Below are positions 31,446 to 42,015 of a stretch of 64,000 nt of DNA, piece by piece. The first letter of the stretch is position 1. Each line of letters starts with the position of its first letter. Under the pieces are notes generated by a model. That model was not told the DNA's origin and did no database searches. It saw nothing but the letters and a program-made list of their open reading frames with translations. This DNA is from Erinaceus europaeus (lineage: Eukaryota; Chordata; Mammalia; Eulipotyphla; Erinaceidae), in the NCBI RefSeq assembly GCF_950295315.1, contig NC_080181.1, forward strand, positions 39,151,375-39,215,374. Reading direction: 5' to 3'. Made by a program: the position numbers and the translations under genes.

Positions 31446-31769
31446 CCTCCACACCTTTTTCTTAGTCACTCATCTAAAGTAAGACATCTGGGTTGCATAG
31501 AAGTTTTGGGTATTATAAATGGCGCTGCTATGAACATAGGTATACATAGATCCTTTCTGAAAGGTGTTTCCTTTTCCGTTGGGTAAATCCCCAGGAGAAA
31601 AATTGCTGGGCCATAGAGTAGGTCCATTTCTAAGGTTCTGAGAGGGAATAGCCAATAATTCCATTTTTAGTAAGAGTAGGCTATAGTTAAAAGTTTGAAG
31701 AAATTAGTGTGTCATATAAAATATATAAAATATGACTACTTAGAATGTGACAAAATACTAGAGTGCTAT

Positions 31770-32066
31770 CCCCATTTCCCCAGAGCCCTAGCCTACTAGG
31801 GAAAGAGAGAGACAGGCTGGGAGTAAGGATTAACCTGCCAACATCCATGTTCAGCAGGGAAGCAGTTACAGAAGCCAGACCTTCCACCTTCTGCACCCCA
31901 TAATAACCGTGGGTCCATACTCCTAGAGGGATAAAGAGTAGGAAAGCTATCAGGGGAGGGGATAGGATATGGAGCTCTGTGGGTGGGCACTGTGTGGAAC
32001 TGTAGTCTTCTTATCCTATAGTATTGTCAATACTTCCATTTTCTAAATAAAAATAAATAAATAAAT
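31770..32066 (+). mobile_element. Family R, short variant, in L1
   Basis: CCCCAGAGCCCTAGCCTACT, GGATTAACCTGCCAACATCC, AGCAGTTACAGAAGCCAGAC, TACTCCTAGAGGGATAAAGA and (AAAT)n tail. Start is not sharp; it may extend left to about 31690. Confidence 0.75.
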
Positions 32067-32069
32067 AAA

Positions 32070-32452
32070 TGTGTGGACCTCACAGATAAGAAGCTAGCTC
32101 TGTTACCTATTTTACCAGGAAAGACTCCAAGGCTGCTCCTCCCTTACTGGGAGTGATGCCAGGCCTGCTGTCTGGACCAACATTCCCAAGTGGTGGTCCA
32201 CCTATGACCACCCCTCTAGAAATCCCAGACCACTCCTTGGGTTCCCCCATCTAAAATTAGCTAATTGCTCCTGACATTGGCTTTTGTAGTCGATATTTAC
32301 CGTAACCCTCGCCCAGATTTAGTGTATAAATATTCAAGCGTTCACAATCAGGTTCCTGCGCTGACTAGACTCCTGGCCTGGCCGAAATAAACTCCTTTCA
32401 TCTTCATCCACCCATGGTTCCAGGCTCTTCCATAGTTTGTAGAGTATTAACA
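32070..32452 (+). mobile_element. LTR-like element in L1
   Basis: From TGTGTGGACC to about ATTAACA. AGTGTATAAATATTC (32322) reads as a TATA box and CGAAATAAACTCC (about 32384) as a polyadenylation signal. L1 sequence resumes after it. I see no clear target duplication, so the ends are approximate. Confidence 0.58.
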
Positions 32453-32845
32453 GATGGGATAAGATTCCTTATCAGTCCTGAGAAATCTCCAGATTGTTTT
32501 CCACAAGGGTTAGATCAATTTACACTCCCATCATTGGTGCAGGAATGTCCCCTATCTCTTCACATCCTCTCTTACATTTGTGTGATGTTAGTTTAAAGTG
32601 GTATGTCTCACCTTTGTCTTTATTTGCATTTCTCTGGTAATCAGTGTCCAATTTGAGGACTTTCAACAGATATGTTGGCCTCCTGAATCCCTTCCTTGGT
32701 GAAGATTCTGTCCAAATGCCCTTGCCCCATTTTCTCTTGGAGTTGTTTGTATTTACGATGCCAAGTTTACTATTCTTTATCTCTTCACTATACTCACAAT
32801 ACATTGTTAAGATCCCAGGAATGGGTGCTTTATGAATAAAAGATT

Positions 32846-33288
32846 TTAATTACCATCATAGTACTAGAAGAGGCAACTCTTTTCTTTCTCTAGTAAAATC
32901 TGACTTTGCAGAAGTTCTAACAATGACCAAGTTTTGCTGCTGTGAATTAGAGTTACTTAAGCTAAGAGCAAGACCAGGTGATTGGTGCAATTTACACTTT
33001 TTGTGGCGCCACCCCGTGGCCATGCTATCTAACTGCCTCTTAATATACAGAGTCCATTTGAAAGATTATAACCAGGTGGCTGAAAATCATGCATATATAG
33101 TTGCAAATCTTTTCACACTGTATAATTTATCTTTACACCATATGAGTATTACAGTCTTGGAGCACATGACGTCTCCTTTGTACATGTAAGGTAGAATTTT
33201 TTAAAAGGGTATCTGCCAAACTTCACTAGCTTCCTTGACAGAAAAAGAGAAAAATGCTGTAGGTATCCAAATACTGACTGTGTACAGA
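32846..33288. other. Unassigned stretch
   Basis: No gene; frames of up to 88 codons without signature. Confidence 0.4.
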
Positions 33289-33378
33289 ATTATTATTATT
33301 ATTATCATTATCATCATCATCATCATCATAATCATCCTCTTTCTCCTTCTTCTTCCTCTTCTTCTCCTCCTCCTTTTT
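33289..33378 (+). repeat. (ATT)n/(ATC)n/(CTT)n compound microsatellite
   Basis: ATT units grade into ATC, then into CTT/CTC units. Confidence 0.95.
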
Positions 33379-33432
33379 TTGTCATAGCTCATCATTATTG
33401 AATATCTAACTAACTTCTTCATTAGCACCAAA

Positions 33433-33566
33433 GAGGAAGGCGATAGCAAAATGGTTATGCATAGAGACTCTCTTGCCTGAGGCTATCACATTCTAGTTCA
33501 ATCCCTAGCACCACCATAAGCCAGAGCTGAGCAGTGCTCTGGTAAAAAAAAAAAAAAAAAAAAAAG
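33433..33566 (+). mobile_element. SINE-D
   Basis: GGCGATAGCAAAATGGTTAT, GACTCTCTTGCCTGAGGCTA, CAATCCCTAGCACCACCATA, GAGCTGAGCAGTGCTCTGGT and an A22 tail. Confidence 0.95.
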
Positions 33567-34610
33567 GAAAGAACCAAAAGGATATTTTTTGTTTTCCATA
33601 TGTCCCTGTTAATATCAATTTTAAATAGATCCACATGACTTGAATATTTGCAACAAAACAGCTTCATATGCCTTACAATTGTAATGCAGAGTGAATGCCA
33701 AGAAGAAATTTAAAAGGACAGGGACGTTGCCACTGTGAAGGTTCATGTGTGGAAAAGTGGCTGTGAGAGCCTGGGGTTAGAAGCTGATAAAAAACAGTGG
33801 CAAAACCTTGATTTGAAGACACATTTCCAACTCCACATTTACTGCCCCACCTTTTAAATTTGGAATAAAGATTGAAGTTATCCCAATTAGTAATTCATAG
33901 CAGCAAACTATTCTTGTAGCTTGATGTTAGCCTATCAACTAATCCATCAATGGTGGAGACCACTATTTGCTCACTGAATGAATTCTACCCTTTTCTGTAA
34001 TAACAGGCTTTCAGGTGAGAGGTTATCTGCTAGTAGGAAGTTGTCTCCTAGACTCGCTAGGAGCTGGCCTTGGCTGGAGCACAGTTTTCCCCAAGGAGAA
34101 GGGAGACAGAAGCAGGAATACCATCCATGTTTTGCAGACATGAGTTAGAAATGACAAGAGTCCACCTTGGAATTCCTACGTGAGACAATTCTATTTTTCT
34201 TAAATAGCTTAGTGTTTTGAAGTCTCTTCTTTAGTAGTCTGTTCAATGTCAACACATAAGGGTCTAAAATTAACTTAATTGTGGTTATAGGACTCAAATT
34301 TCATCTCTGTGTAGACTTCAAAAGTGCTTTAACTGGTAACAATGGCTGCATTTAACGTAAGAGCTTTTTAAAAATACATTCAGTGGTAACTATGACTGAT
34401 GAGAGGGACGTTGTAGGTAATTGATGGTGATAATCATTTTGCAATCTATGAATGTATCAAATCAACACCAGAAAGGCTTTAAATTTACACAATGTTATGT
34501 GTCAATAGTATCTCCATAAAACTGAAGTAAAAGGAAACTGCATACCACAGAAAGACAAAAAATTTTAAAAAGAGTTTTACTTCACACAAAACTGCACAAT
34601 TAAGAATTAG
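33567..34610. other. Unassigned 1-kb stretch
   Basis: No named repeat and no gene. Confidence 0.4.
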
Positions 34611-34612
34611 TG

Positions 34613-34799
34613 GGGCCGGGTGGTGGTGCACCTGGTTGAGCACACAGGTTATAATGTGCGCTGGGTTCAAACCCCTCACCTGCAAGGGGAAAGTTTTTTG
34701 AGTGGTGAAGCAGTGATGAAGGTGTCTCTGTCTCTCTCCCTCTCTACCATCCCCTCTCTATTACTGGCTTTCTCTATCTAGTAAATAAAGATTTTTTTA
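34613..34799 (+). mobile_element. SINE-B
   Basis: GGGGCCGGGTGGTGGTGCAC, CTGGTTGAGCACACAGG, GGGTTCAAACCCCTCACCTG, TTGAGTGGTGAAGCAGTG and CTAGTAAATAAAG. AAGAATTAGTG on both sides is the target duplication. Confidence 0.96.
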
Positions 34800-35165
34800 A
34801 GAAAGAATTAGTGAGTGTACTAGATTCTGATAGACTGTCTTAAGAACTAAAGGGATCTATTTGGGCAGCACCATCCTATAGTAGGTTACACTGACTTAAT
34901 TCCCATAATGCACTTTGATTTTTTTTTTTTTTAAGATCTTGACAGATAGCAAAGGACCAAAATGATCATCACCCACTAGATGGGAAGCCAGAAAGATTAG
35001 GGTGTATAAATTAATTTTTCACATTCAAAGATACTGAGTTACACTTCCTGCTTATCAGATACCTCAGAACTTAGAGAAATCAGATGATTCCGATATCTTC
35101 TGAGTTTTTCACTTTAATGAGGTGCACCTAAAACTTCATGAAAACCATAGTTAAAACATCTTTTC
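34800..35165. other. Unassigned stretch
   Basis: Contains a T14 run near 34920. No gene. Confidence 0.4.
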
Positions 35166-35167
35166 TT

Positions 35168-35399
35168 TTTTAAATTTTTTTATTATCTTTATTTATTTAT
35201 TGGATAGAGACAGCCAGAAATCAAGAGGGAAGGAGGGAGGGATAGAGAGGAAGAGAGACAGAGAGACAGAGAGACACCTGCAGCAATGCTTCACCACTCA
35301 TGAAGCTTTTTCCCTGCAGGTGGGGCCCAGGGACTTGAACCTGGGTCCTTGTGCATTGTAACATGTGCACTCAACCAAGTGCACCACTAGCCGGCCCCC
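35168..35399 (-). mobile_element. SINE-B
   Basis: Inverted: TTTATTATCTTTATTTATTT, CAGCCAGAAATCAAGAGG, CACCACTCATGAAGCTTTTT, GGGACTTGAACCTGGGTCCT and CACCACTAGCCGGCCCC. Confidence 0.95.
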
Positions 35400-36228
35400 A
35401 AAGTCAAAAGATCTGACTCACACGCAATTACTCACTGTGTGTCTACCTTCTACAATTCAGCACTGCTGAAAGACAGCTCTGTGAAGAACTGGGTGTGAGT
35501 TCTGTCCTCACCTACTCTGCTCTCAGGCACAAGGTCAACCACAAGACTTAGATTCCCCGGGAGAAATCAGTCTTCATGTCATCTGAGTGAAGCAGACCAA
35601 AGATCTGTGTGGTCTGTTGTCATATCACTGCAAGTCATCCTGGGAATTCAGTAAGTTCAGACTTTGCATTTGAAGGCAGCCTTTGCAAACTGTTTGCAGA
35701 ATTCTTCTTGACTCTTCATCTTTGGGAACTATCCCTGATAGATACTCACACTGTGAGTGTGAGTAAACAGACAGCTTCTCAGCTGCCCCCACCTGCTCTC
35801 AAGTTAGGCAAAACGCCTGGCTGCACAGAGCAAAAGTCCTTCCAGGCACTGCACTGGGAGTTCAGTGTAATGACTTTCATTCTTAGATTTATTGAATGCT
35901 CCAAGATCTCTCTAGCCCCTGGATTTCTTGACGTGAAAGTAGATATGGCTTTTCATCATTGTGATCAAATGGCAAAAAGCCTGGACTGCATTGCCTTATA
36001 GCCACCAGGATGGTAAGTTTCCAAATAGACACAAAGTAAGATTCTTTTAAAAACAGTACCGAGTTGTATGTACAGAATGGCTTGTAAAGGTCATGTCCAA
36101 AGAGGGCACTGAGGAGCACTTGGTGACCAAGACACGGTTTCCATCAATAACATCGTCTGCCAGTGGGTCTTCCCTTCAAAGCCATGCATCCATATGATGA
36201 TCGAGCAAACCTCAAAAGAATCCATTAT
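35400..36228. other. Unassigned; 130-codon frame
   Basis: The frame 35609-36001 (plus strand) is the longest non-repeat frame here. I recognise no domain, see no splice context or Kozak-like start, and do not call it a gene. Confidence 0.4.
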
Positions 36229-36362
36229 GGGCAGGGGTAGATAGCATAATGGTTATGCAAACACATTACCATGCCTGAGGCTCCAAAGCCTCAGGTTCAA
36301 TCCCCTGCACCACCATAAACCAGAGCTGAGCAGTGCTCTGGGGGAAAAAAAAAAAGAGAAAG
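36229..36362 (+). mobile_element. SINE-D
   Basis: GGGGTAGATAGCATAATGGT, TATGCAAACACATTACCATG, GGTTCAATCCCCTGCACCAC (intact B box), GAGCAGTGCTCTGGGGG and an A tail. Confidence 0.96.
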
Positions 36363-36589
36363 AAAGAAAAAAGAAAAGGAACCCATTACATATCCTCTGG
36401 AATTATTTCTTCTCACAAATCTCAAACATTCTAGCTATGTTTTCACTGGCCGTTTTCTCCTAATAGCCCAAAGCATGAACTGCCACAGGTGTGGAAGTCT
36501 TCTTTGCTAACTGGATCCATAAGATATTCTGTCTTTTAAACCACAAGTGCAGAAATGGTCTAATCTCCTTTGTTGTGGTTGTTTTGTTG

Positions 36590-37437
36590 TTTTTAAGATT
36601 TTCAGATGCTCAGAAGTTTCAGTTTACTTGTTTGTTCATTTATTTGATAGAGAGAGAAACTGAGAGGGAAGCAGGAGACATAGAGGGAGAGAGGGCAGAC
36701 AACTTCACCAATGTGTCCTGGAACCTCACCTCCCCAGAGCCCTTCCCCACCAGGAAAAGACAGAAACAGGCTGGGGGTATGGATCAATCTGCCATGTCCA
36801 GCAGAGAAGCAATTACAAAATCCAGAACTCCCACCTTCTACACCCTAAAAATAATTTTGATCCATGCTCCCAGTGAGGGAGAAGTGATGCGGAAAGAGGA
36901 TAAGAGAGGGCTCTGAACTCTAACTCCACCAGGAACGAGAGAGAGAAAAGGAAAAAGAAAGGGATATTTGGATATGTGTTTTATGTGTAATTTTGGCTAT
37001 GTGTAACTTGAAAAGGAAGAGACGGTGGGACCTTAAAAAGAAAAGGGCAAAAATATACAAATATAGACAGATTTTATAGAAATAATAGTTAACTCATATC
37101 TTCAACATTAGGAAAATTGCTGTAGCTTACAATGGAGGGATAGGGGATTCAGAACTCTGGTGGTTGGAGCCCCAGTGTTGCAGTTGGTTAGTGCACAATA
37201 CTTATACAGCACTGTGGTGGTGGGAACTGTGTGGAATTACATGCCCTATTGACTTGTAACTTTGTAAACCAATATTAAATCACTAATTTAAAAAAAGAGA
37301 GGGAAAGAGAAAGAGAGATCCTTGCAGCACTGCTTCACTGCTTATGAACTTCCCCCTGCAGGTGGGGGTCAGGGGCTTGAACCTGGGTCCTTGTGCTTGG
37401 TAACAACTGCACTTAACCAGGTGTGCACCACCTGACT
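36590..37437 (-). mobile_element. SINE-B split by family R
   Basis: Left piece 36590-36695 (tail, TTTATTTGATAGAGAGAG, CTGAGAGGGAAGCAGGAG) and right piece 37297-37437 (CAGCACTGCTTCACTGCTTA, GGGCTTGAACCTGGGTCCTT, CACCTGACTG) make one inverted SINE-B. Confidence 0.82.
36696..37292 (+). mobile_element. Family R inserted in SINE-B
   Basis: It runs from CAACTTCACCAATGTGTCCT through GGTATGGATCAATCTGCC, AATTTTGATCCATGCTCCCA and AGAACTCTGGTGGTTGGAGC to CAATATTAAATCACTAATTT and an A7 tail. AGAGAGGG on each side is the target duplication, which fits L1-type insertion. R is therefore younger than this SINE-B. Confidence 0.85.
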
Positions 37438-37689
37438 GTGAAATGTTATGATCTCATAAGAGTTTTGCTTTCATTTGCCTCATGTGAAGTCTTCAACTTC
37501 AAAACATTTTACCAGATCTCAGTCACTGTGGGGACACAGTAAAAATGAGGTGTGTAAACCAACTCAGTCACAGGCACCTAGATAGGAAGGAAAAATTGCC
37601 CTTGGGAAGAACTTCAGCTGAAAATATACTAACCAAAAAATCGAATCTAGTGTTGGGTATATCAAGACAGGGCTGGGGTTTATGGCTTG

Positions 37690-37708
37690 CTGGGAGGATT
37701 ATCAGGAT
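37690..37708. repeat. Left target-site duplication of the LINE
   Basis: CTGGGAGGATTATCAGGAT. The partner at 38263-38284 is the same sequence with one 3-base AAT insertion. Confidence 0.88.
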
Positions 37709-38262
37709 TCTTCTTCTAGCGTTTGCCCTTCTTCCGTAGCCAGTCAACAGCATCAGGTTGAGCCTGATGTAAAGTTTCGAGACCTCCTTTGAATCTGGAA
37801 AGGTGGCAGTCGTTGACTATGTGGGTCATAGTCTGTCTGTAGCCACAGGGGCAGTTCGGGTCGTCTCTGGCTCCCCAGTGATGGAACATAGCGGCGCACT
37901 GGCCTGTTCGATAGCGATTGAGGAGGGCCCAATCATAACGTGCTAGGTCAAAGCCGGGTTGACGCTTGCAGGGGTCTGTGATGAGGTGTTTGTTCTTTAC
38001 CTCAGCTGACTGCCAACGCTGTTTCCAAGAGACTGGAACAGAGAAGTTCAGTGTAGGCGTAGGGGACCAGATTGGGTGACGAGACGTCAAGCGTTGAACA
38101 GGGTGGGCGAAGATATCCGCGTATATTGGCAGGTCCGGTCGAGCGTAGACGTGGGAAATGAACTTAGATGATGCCGCATCCTGACGAATATCTGGCGGGG
38201 CGATGTTGCTAAGAACTGGCAGCCATGGAACCGGGGTGGAACGGATGGTTCCAGAAATTATC
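37709..38262 (-). mobile_element. 5'-truncated LINE of invertebrate-like type
   Basis: A 554-bp insertion bounded by a 19/22-bp target duplication. On the minus strand it enters ORF2 already in frame, ends at the stop codon (37716-37718) and has only a 7-base AAGAAGA tail, with essentially no 3' UTR. That is unlike L1, whose 3' UTR and A tail are seen elsewhere here. The encoded segment is unlike L1 ORF2 or the BovB C-terminus as I know them. It resembles ORF2 C-termini of LINEs common in arthropods and other invertebrates. Clade (RTE-, CR1- or jockey-like) is not settled. Confidence 0.82.
37716..38261 (-). pseudogene. LINE ORF2 C-terminal fragment, open for 181 codons
   Basis: This is the C-terminal part of a non-LTR retrotransposon ORF2 protein, downstream of reverse transcriptase. 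The full protein would nick the target and copy its RNA there. The open frame continues upstream to an ATG at 38303, but its first 13-14 codons come from the target duplication and flank. Visible marks: STPVPWLPVLSNIAPPDIR near residues 22-40, RLTSRHPIW near 72-80, LLNRYRTGQCAAMFHHWG near 127-144, and CPCGYRQTMTHIVNDC near 150-165, which is the CX1CX7HX4C cysteine-histidine motif of LINE ORF2 C-termini. Then GGLETLHQAQPDAVDWL before the stop. Endonuclease and polymerase domains are absent, so this copy cannot move. The lack of stops or frameshifts suggests a young insertion. A functional host gene is possible but unsupported. Confidence 0.8.
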
Positions 38263-38284
38263 CTGGGAGGATAATTATCAGGAT
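38263..38284. repeat. Right target-site duplication of the LINE
   Basis: It matches 37690-37708 except for an extra AAT. Together they show the LINE was inserted into this locus and is not an assembly join. Confidence 0.88.
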
Positions 38285-38424
38285 AATAAACATGGAAGAG
38301 CATTCTCTAGATTCTTCAAAATAGGCAAAGAAGTGTGAAGAGTCTGAGGAAAGGGAGAAACGTTAACACTTGATGGGAGAGAACTAGTGGGGCAGGGGGT
38401 TCATCATTGTTGGCTGATTTATCC

Positions 38425-38552
38425 AGATAGAGACAACCAGGGGGTGAAGGAAAGACCACAGTATTCAAGTTTCTTACAATGTGGTAGAGGCTGGTCATTT
38501 ATGCACATGGCAGAGCAGGTACACTTTCCAAGTGAATGATTTCACAGGCCTA
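38425..38552 (-). mobile_element. SINE-E, diverged
   Basis: AGACCACAGTATTCAAGTTT, ATGCACATGGCAGAGCAG and TTCCAAGTGAATGATTTCAC follow the inverted SINE-E order. Confidence 0.65.
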
Positions 38553-38564
38553 ATGGACAACTAT

Positions 38565-38781
38565 TTATTTTTTTAATATTTTTAAAGAATTTATTTTATT
38601 TATTTACTTACTTATTTACTTATTTATTTATTTATATATTTACTTATTTATGAGAAAGATAGGAGGAGAGAGGGAGAAAGAACCAGGCATCACTCTGATA
38701 CATGTGCTACCAGGGATTGAACTCAGGACCTCCTGCTTGAGAATCCAATGCTTTATCCACAGCGCCACCTCCTGGATCACA
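38565..38781 (-). mobile_element. SINE-C with (TTTA)n tail
   Basis: Inverted: an expanded TTTA/TTAC tail (38580-38645), then ATCACTCTGATACATGTGCT, GGGATTGAACTCAGGACCTC and TCCACAGCGCCACCTCC. GACAACTATTTATT on both sides is the target duplication. Confidence 0.95.
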
Positions 38782-38956
38782 GACAACTATTTATTAAGCT
38801 TTCCTTTGAGGAAAATTTCAGCACTTGTAGATGCAGAAAGTAGGTGATGTGTTGTCGCTCCCCTCCCCCACCCCCAGTCTCTCTCTTGGATATGAAGAGG
38901 AATCAGTGAAGGAAATCCTAATGATGTGTTAGAACCACCCTTGAAAATCCACTGTA

Positions 38957-39178
38957 TAGGGCGGGGGGGGGGGGGGTTGGCACACCTGGTTGAGCGCACA
39001 TGTTACAGTGCTCAAGGATCAAGGTTCAAGCTCCCAGTCCCCACCTGCAGGGGCAAAGATTTGCAAGTGATGAAGCAGTGCTGCAGGTGTCTCTCTTTCT
39101 CTCTCCCTATCTCCCCTACCTTCTCGATTTCTGGCTGTCTCCATCAAATAAGTAAATATAATTTAAAAACTTAAAAAA
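38957..39178 (+). mobile_element. SINE-B with a G-run in its head
   Basis: The usual GGGGCCGGGCGGTGG head reads GGGC followed by about 16 G (38961-38976). Then comes CACACCTGGTTGAGCGCACA, body and TCAAATAAGTAAATA. AAAATCCACTGTA before and AAAATCTACTGTA after it are the target duplication. Confidence 0.93.
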
Positions 39179-39184
39179 TAAAAT

Positions 39185-39515
39185 CTACTGTACAGATAAA
39201 TTTCATTCACTGTAGATTAAATGTGATAAAAAATAATGAAGGAAACTAATCCACCCACTCCCCTGCCTTGCATGTCTTTGGATTTCTGTTGGCAAAGGAT
39301 GCTACCATGGGAGATATCTGTGCGTGGTCTGCTAGCAAGCAGAATAGAACACTCTTCTAGGAGAAGGCTTCTAGAATGTTCTCTCCATAAAATCTGGCCT
39401 TTCTTTGCTGCTAACCAACAGTAGATGATTATGTCTCCCTTCTCCCAAACCGCTTTGCAGGTAAATAAAACTCTCTCACCTTTGAGAACATCTTGCCAAG
39501 TCCTAGGGTAAAATT
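39185..39515. other. Unassigned stretch
   Basis: No gene or named repeat. Confidence 0.4.
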
Positions 39516-39517
39516 TT

Positions 39518-39775
39518 TAAAGGATTATTTATTGCTTTTAATTAGTGATTTAATAATGATTAACAAGACTGTAAGAGAACAGGGGTACAATTCCACACAG
39601 TTCCTACCACCAGACTTCAGTGTGTCTCATCCACTCCATAGGAAGCTTCCCTATTCCTTATCCCTCTAAGAGTATGGACCAGAGATCTTTATGGGGTGCA
39701 GAAGGTGGAAGGTCTGGCTTCTGTAACTGCTTCTCTGCCAAACATTGGCAAGTCAACCTATAGAGGGTGAATTTT
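39518..39775 (-). mobile_element. Family R, short variant
   Basis: Inverted: TTAATTAGTGATTTAATAAT, GGTACAATTCCACACAGTTC, TTATCCCTCTAAGAGTATGG, GGTGGAAGGTCTGGCTTCTG. Confidence 0.8.
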
Positions 39776-39779
39776 TTAT

Positions 39780-40578
39780 GTAAAATTTTATTTTAGTACC
39801 TAAGACAGGGCTTGACCCTGACTCAGTATTATTTGTTAAGTGAGTGGTAATGCTTGATTATCAGTCCCTTACTTGCTTTAATGTTTTATATTCTGAGAAG
39901 CTTCTTCTGTGGTTTCTTTTGTTTGTTTTTGAAATTTTTAATTGTTTTTTTCAAATAGGTTTTTTTTCCCCCAGTACTTCTGAGGTAATGTGATATTCTT
40001 TTTCTCACTGGCTTTTGAGAACAAAAGTTTTCAAACCTTTCACAAGCTCTTATTATCTCAGCTTTCCACTGTCTCCTGTTGGTTTCATATATATGTGTAT
40101 ATATATATATGTATATATATATATGTATATATATATATTCATGTCATCAGCAAATAATTTTAGCTCTTTCCCCAAGTTATGCTGATAATAGTTCAAGTTC
40201 CTCTTAGCAGTCAATGATATTAACATGTTATACAGGCAGAGATCTGGGAAGCCCCCTAGAATAGGTTTTAGCCAACATTTTTGTTCTGCATAAAAGATTC
40301 AGAAAACAACTTTTTCAGATTTTAAGAGAACACAAAATCTCCATCATGCAATCTTCTTTTGTGCTGGGGGTGATTGTAGTTGCTTCTGCTATGTTTGAAT
40401 AATGAAACTTTGAAAATGGAAAGGATACTCTTAGCTCTCAAATCATAAACAAATAAATAAAACAAATGAGCCAACAAATAAATAAATGAGTATCAGGACT
40501 TGGCTCAAGGGCTACAATTTATCGGACTTCAACTTTTCACAGGCAAGTCTGATGCTCTTAATTTAAAAGTAGCACTGC
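39780..40578. other. Mostly unassigned, with AT microsatellite
   Basis: An (AT)n/(TATG)n run lies at 40087-40140. Adjacent CATGTCATCAGCAAATAATT could be a decayed inverted L1 ORF2 segment, but support is weak. Confidence 0.4.
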
Positions 40579-40579
40579 T

Positions 40580-40919
40580 GGGAGTTGGGCAGTAGCGCAG
40601 TTGGTTAAGTGCACATGGTGCAAAGCACAAGGGCCGGCGTAAGGAAACCGGTTTGAACCCCCAGATCCCCACCTGCAAGAGATCGCTTCGCAAGTGGTGA
40701 AGCAGGTCTACAGGTGCCTATCTTTCTCTCCTCCTCTCTGTCTTCACCTCCTCTCTCCATTTCTCTCTGTCTTATCCAACAACAACAACAGCTATGACAA
40801 CAATAAAAACTACAACAAGCACAACAAGGGCAACAAAATGGGGAAAAAATAGCCTCCAGGAGCAGTGGATTCATAGTGCAGGCACCGAGCCCCGGCAATA
40901 ACCCTGGAGACAAAAAAAA
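40580..40919 (+). mobile_element. SINE-A, long form
   Basis: GGGAGTTGGGCAGTAGCGCA, AACCGGTTTGAACCCCCAGA, linker, and CGGCAATAACCCTGGAGACA. AAAGTAGCACTGCT on both sides (40567 and 40918) is the target duplication. Confidence 0.96.
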
Positions 40920-41189
40920 AGTAGCACTGCTTCATCAGGGGTCTGCTTCAGGGTTCTCTGAGGAAATGGGGCAGTTTTATCACCTTTTTAAAAAACACTT
41001 GTTTATTAACAAGAAACACAGACAGAGAGGATCAGAGCTTTACTCTAGTGTATTCAGTGTTGAATATCAAACTCAGAACCTGATATTTCAGCAGCAGAGT
41101 GTGCAATATCAGACAGCAGAGTCTGTGCACAAGCTAACTCTGCACTACACCACTGCACATTCTAGGGTGACTATCACCTGAGTTATTGC

Positions 41190-41880
41190 AGTCAAACTCA
41201 ATAATTATAAGTGTTTCTAGAGTGGAGTGGAAGCAAAAATAGACAAGGACACAGAATGAAAGTATGAAAAAACAGATTAAGAAAAACAGGTAGGAAGAAA
41301 ATAAGGAGAAGCAGAATGTATTTCTGACAGGTTAGGTCAGAACTAAGTCAGATTACTCAGTCACATGGAATGAAATATTCCATCCCCTGAACAATGCACT
41401 TGCTAATTGAAAATGCCATTGTTATTTATGGTGGTGGGTTGCAAAATCCCCTGTAATTATAACTTCAAGGGCTAACTGCTATATCATTGCACTCAACTGA
41501 CCTATATTATGCTGGTGTTCTTGCCAGCTTTTTGGATTAGGTTCACAGTAGCACCACAGAATAAACCTTTAGGACTCCCTGACTAGGGCCCCAGGTGATG
41601 GGGTGGCCTGGTAGTGACCAAAGAGTCATCATTAAAGTCTGCCAGTCTCTTGCCCTTATTCAGCTTTTGTAGTCCTTACTTTGTCTGACAAGGTTAGCTT
41701 TGGAATGATTGAGGGACCATCCTCCTCATAGGATCAAGTCAAATTTGATCATTTTGGGATTAATAAGTCTGAAAAAATATGAAAAACATGAATTTGGCTC
41801 TGACATCTCATCTGGAAGATATTCTAGCTGATATGTGTATGTGCTTAACTGGTGGTCAACCACCAGCTCCCCCTAAATAT
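41190..41880. other. Unassigned stretch
   Basis: No gene. The interval 40985-41170 to its left may be an old inverted SINE. Confidence 0.4.
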
Positions 41881-41885
41881 ATATA

Positions 41886-41971
41886 TTTACTTAATTTTTT
41901 AAACTTTATTTTATTGAATAGAACAGAGAGAAACTGGGAAGAAGGTGGAGAGAGAGAGAGAGGGAGAGAGA

Positions 41972-42015
<44 letters not shown>

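Larger units (their letters stand above)
30328..32845 (-). mobile_element. L1 ORF2 host split by four insertions
   Basis: L1 pieces at 30328-30735, 31452-31690 and 32453-32845 are collinear on the minus strand. They run from the ORF2 C-terminus (TATTATAAATGGCGCTGCTA, GGGTAAATCCCCAGGAG on the plus strand) to more internal ORF2 (GATTGTTTTCCACAAGGGTT, TTTGCATTTCTCTGGTAATC). Stops interrupt all frames. The insertions are a SINE-A, an LTR, a family R copy and a second LTR. Confidence 0.85.

Noticed and set aside
35609..36001. 130-codon plus-strand frame
   Set aside because: Unique sequence, but no recognisable protein features; expected by chance in 64 kb.
37690..38284. LINE segment as contamination or assembly chimera
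   Set aside because: The target duplication in hedgehog-type flanks on both sides argues for a real insertion, though long reads should confirm.
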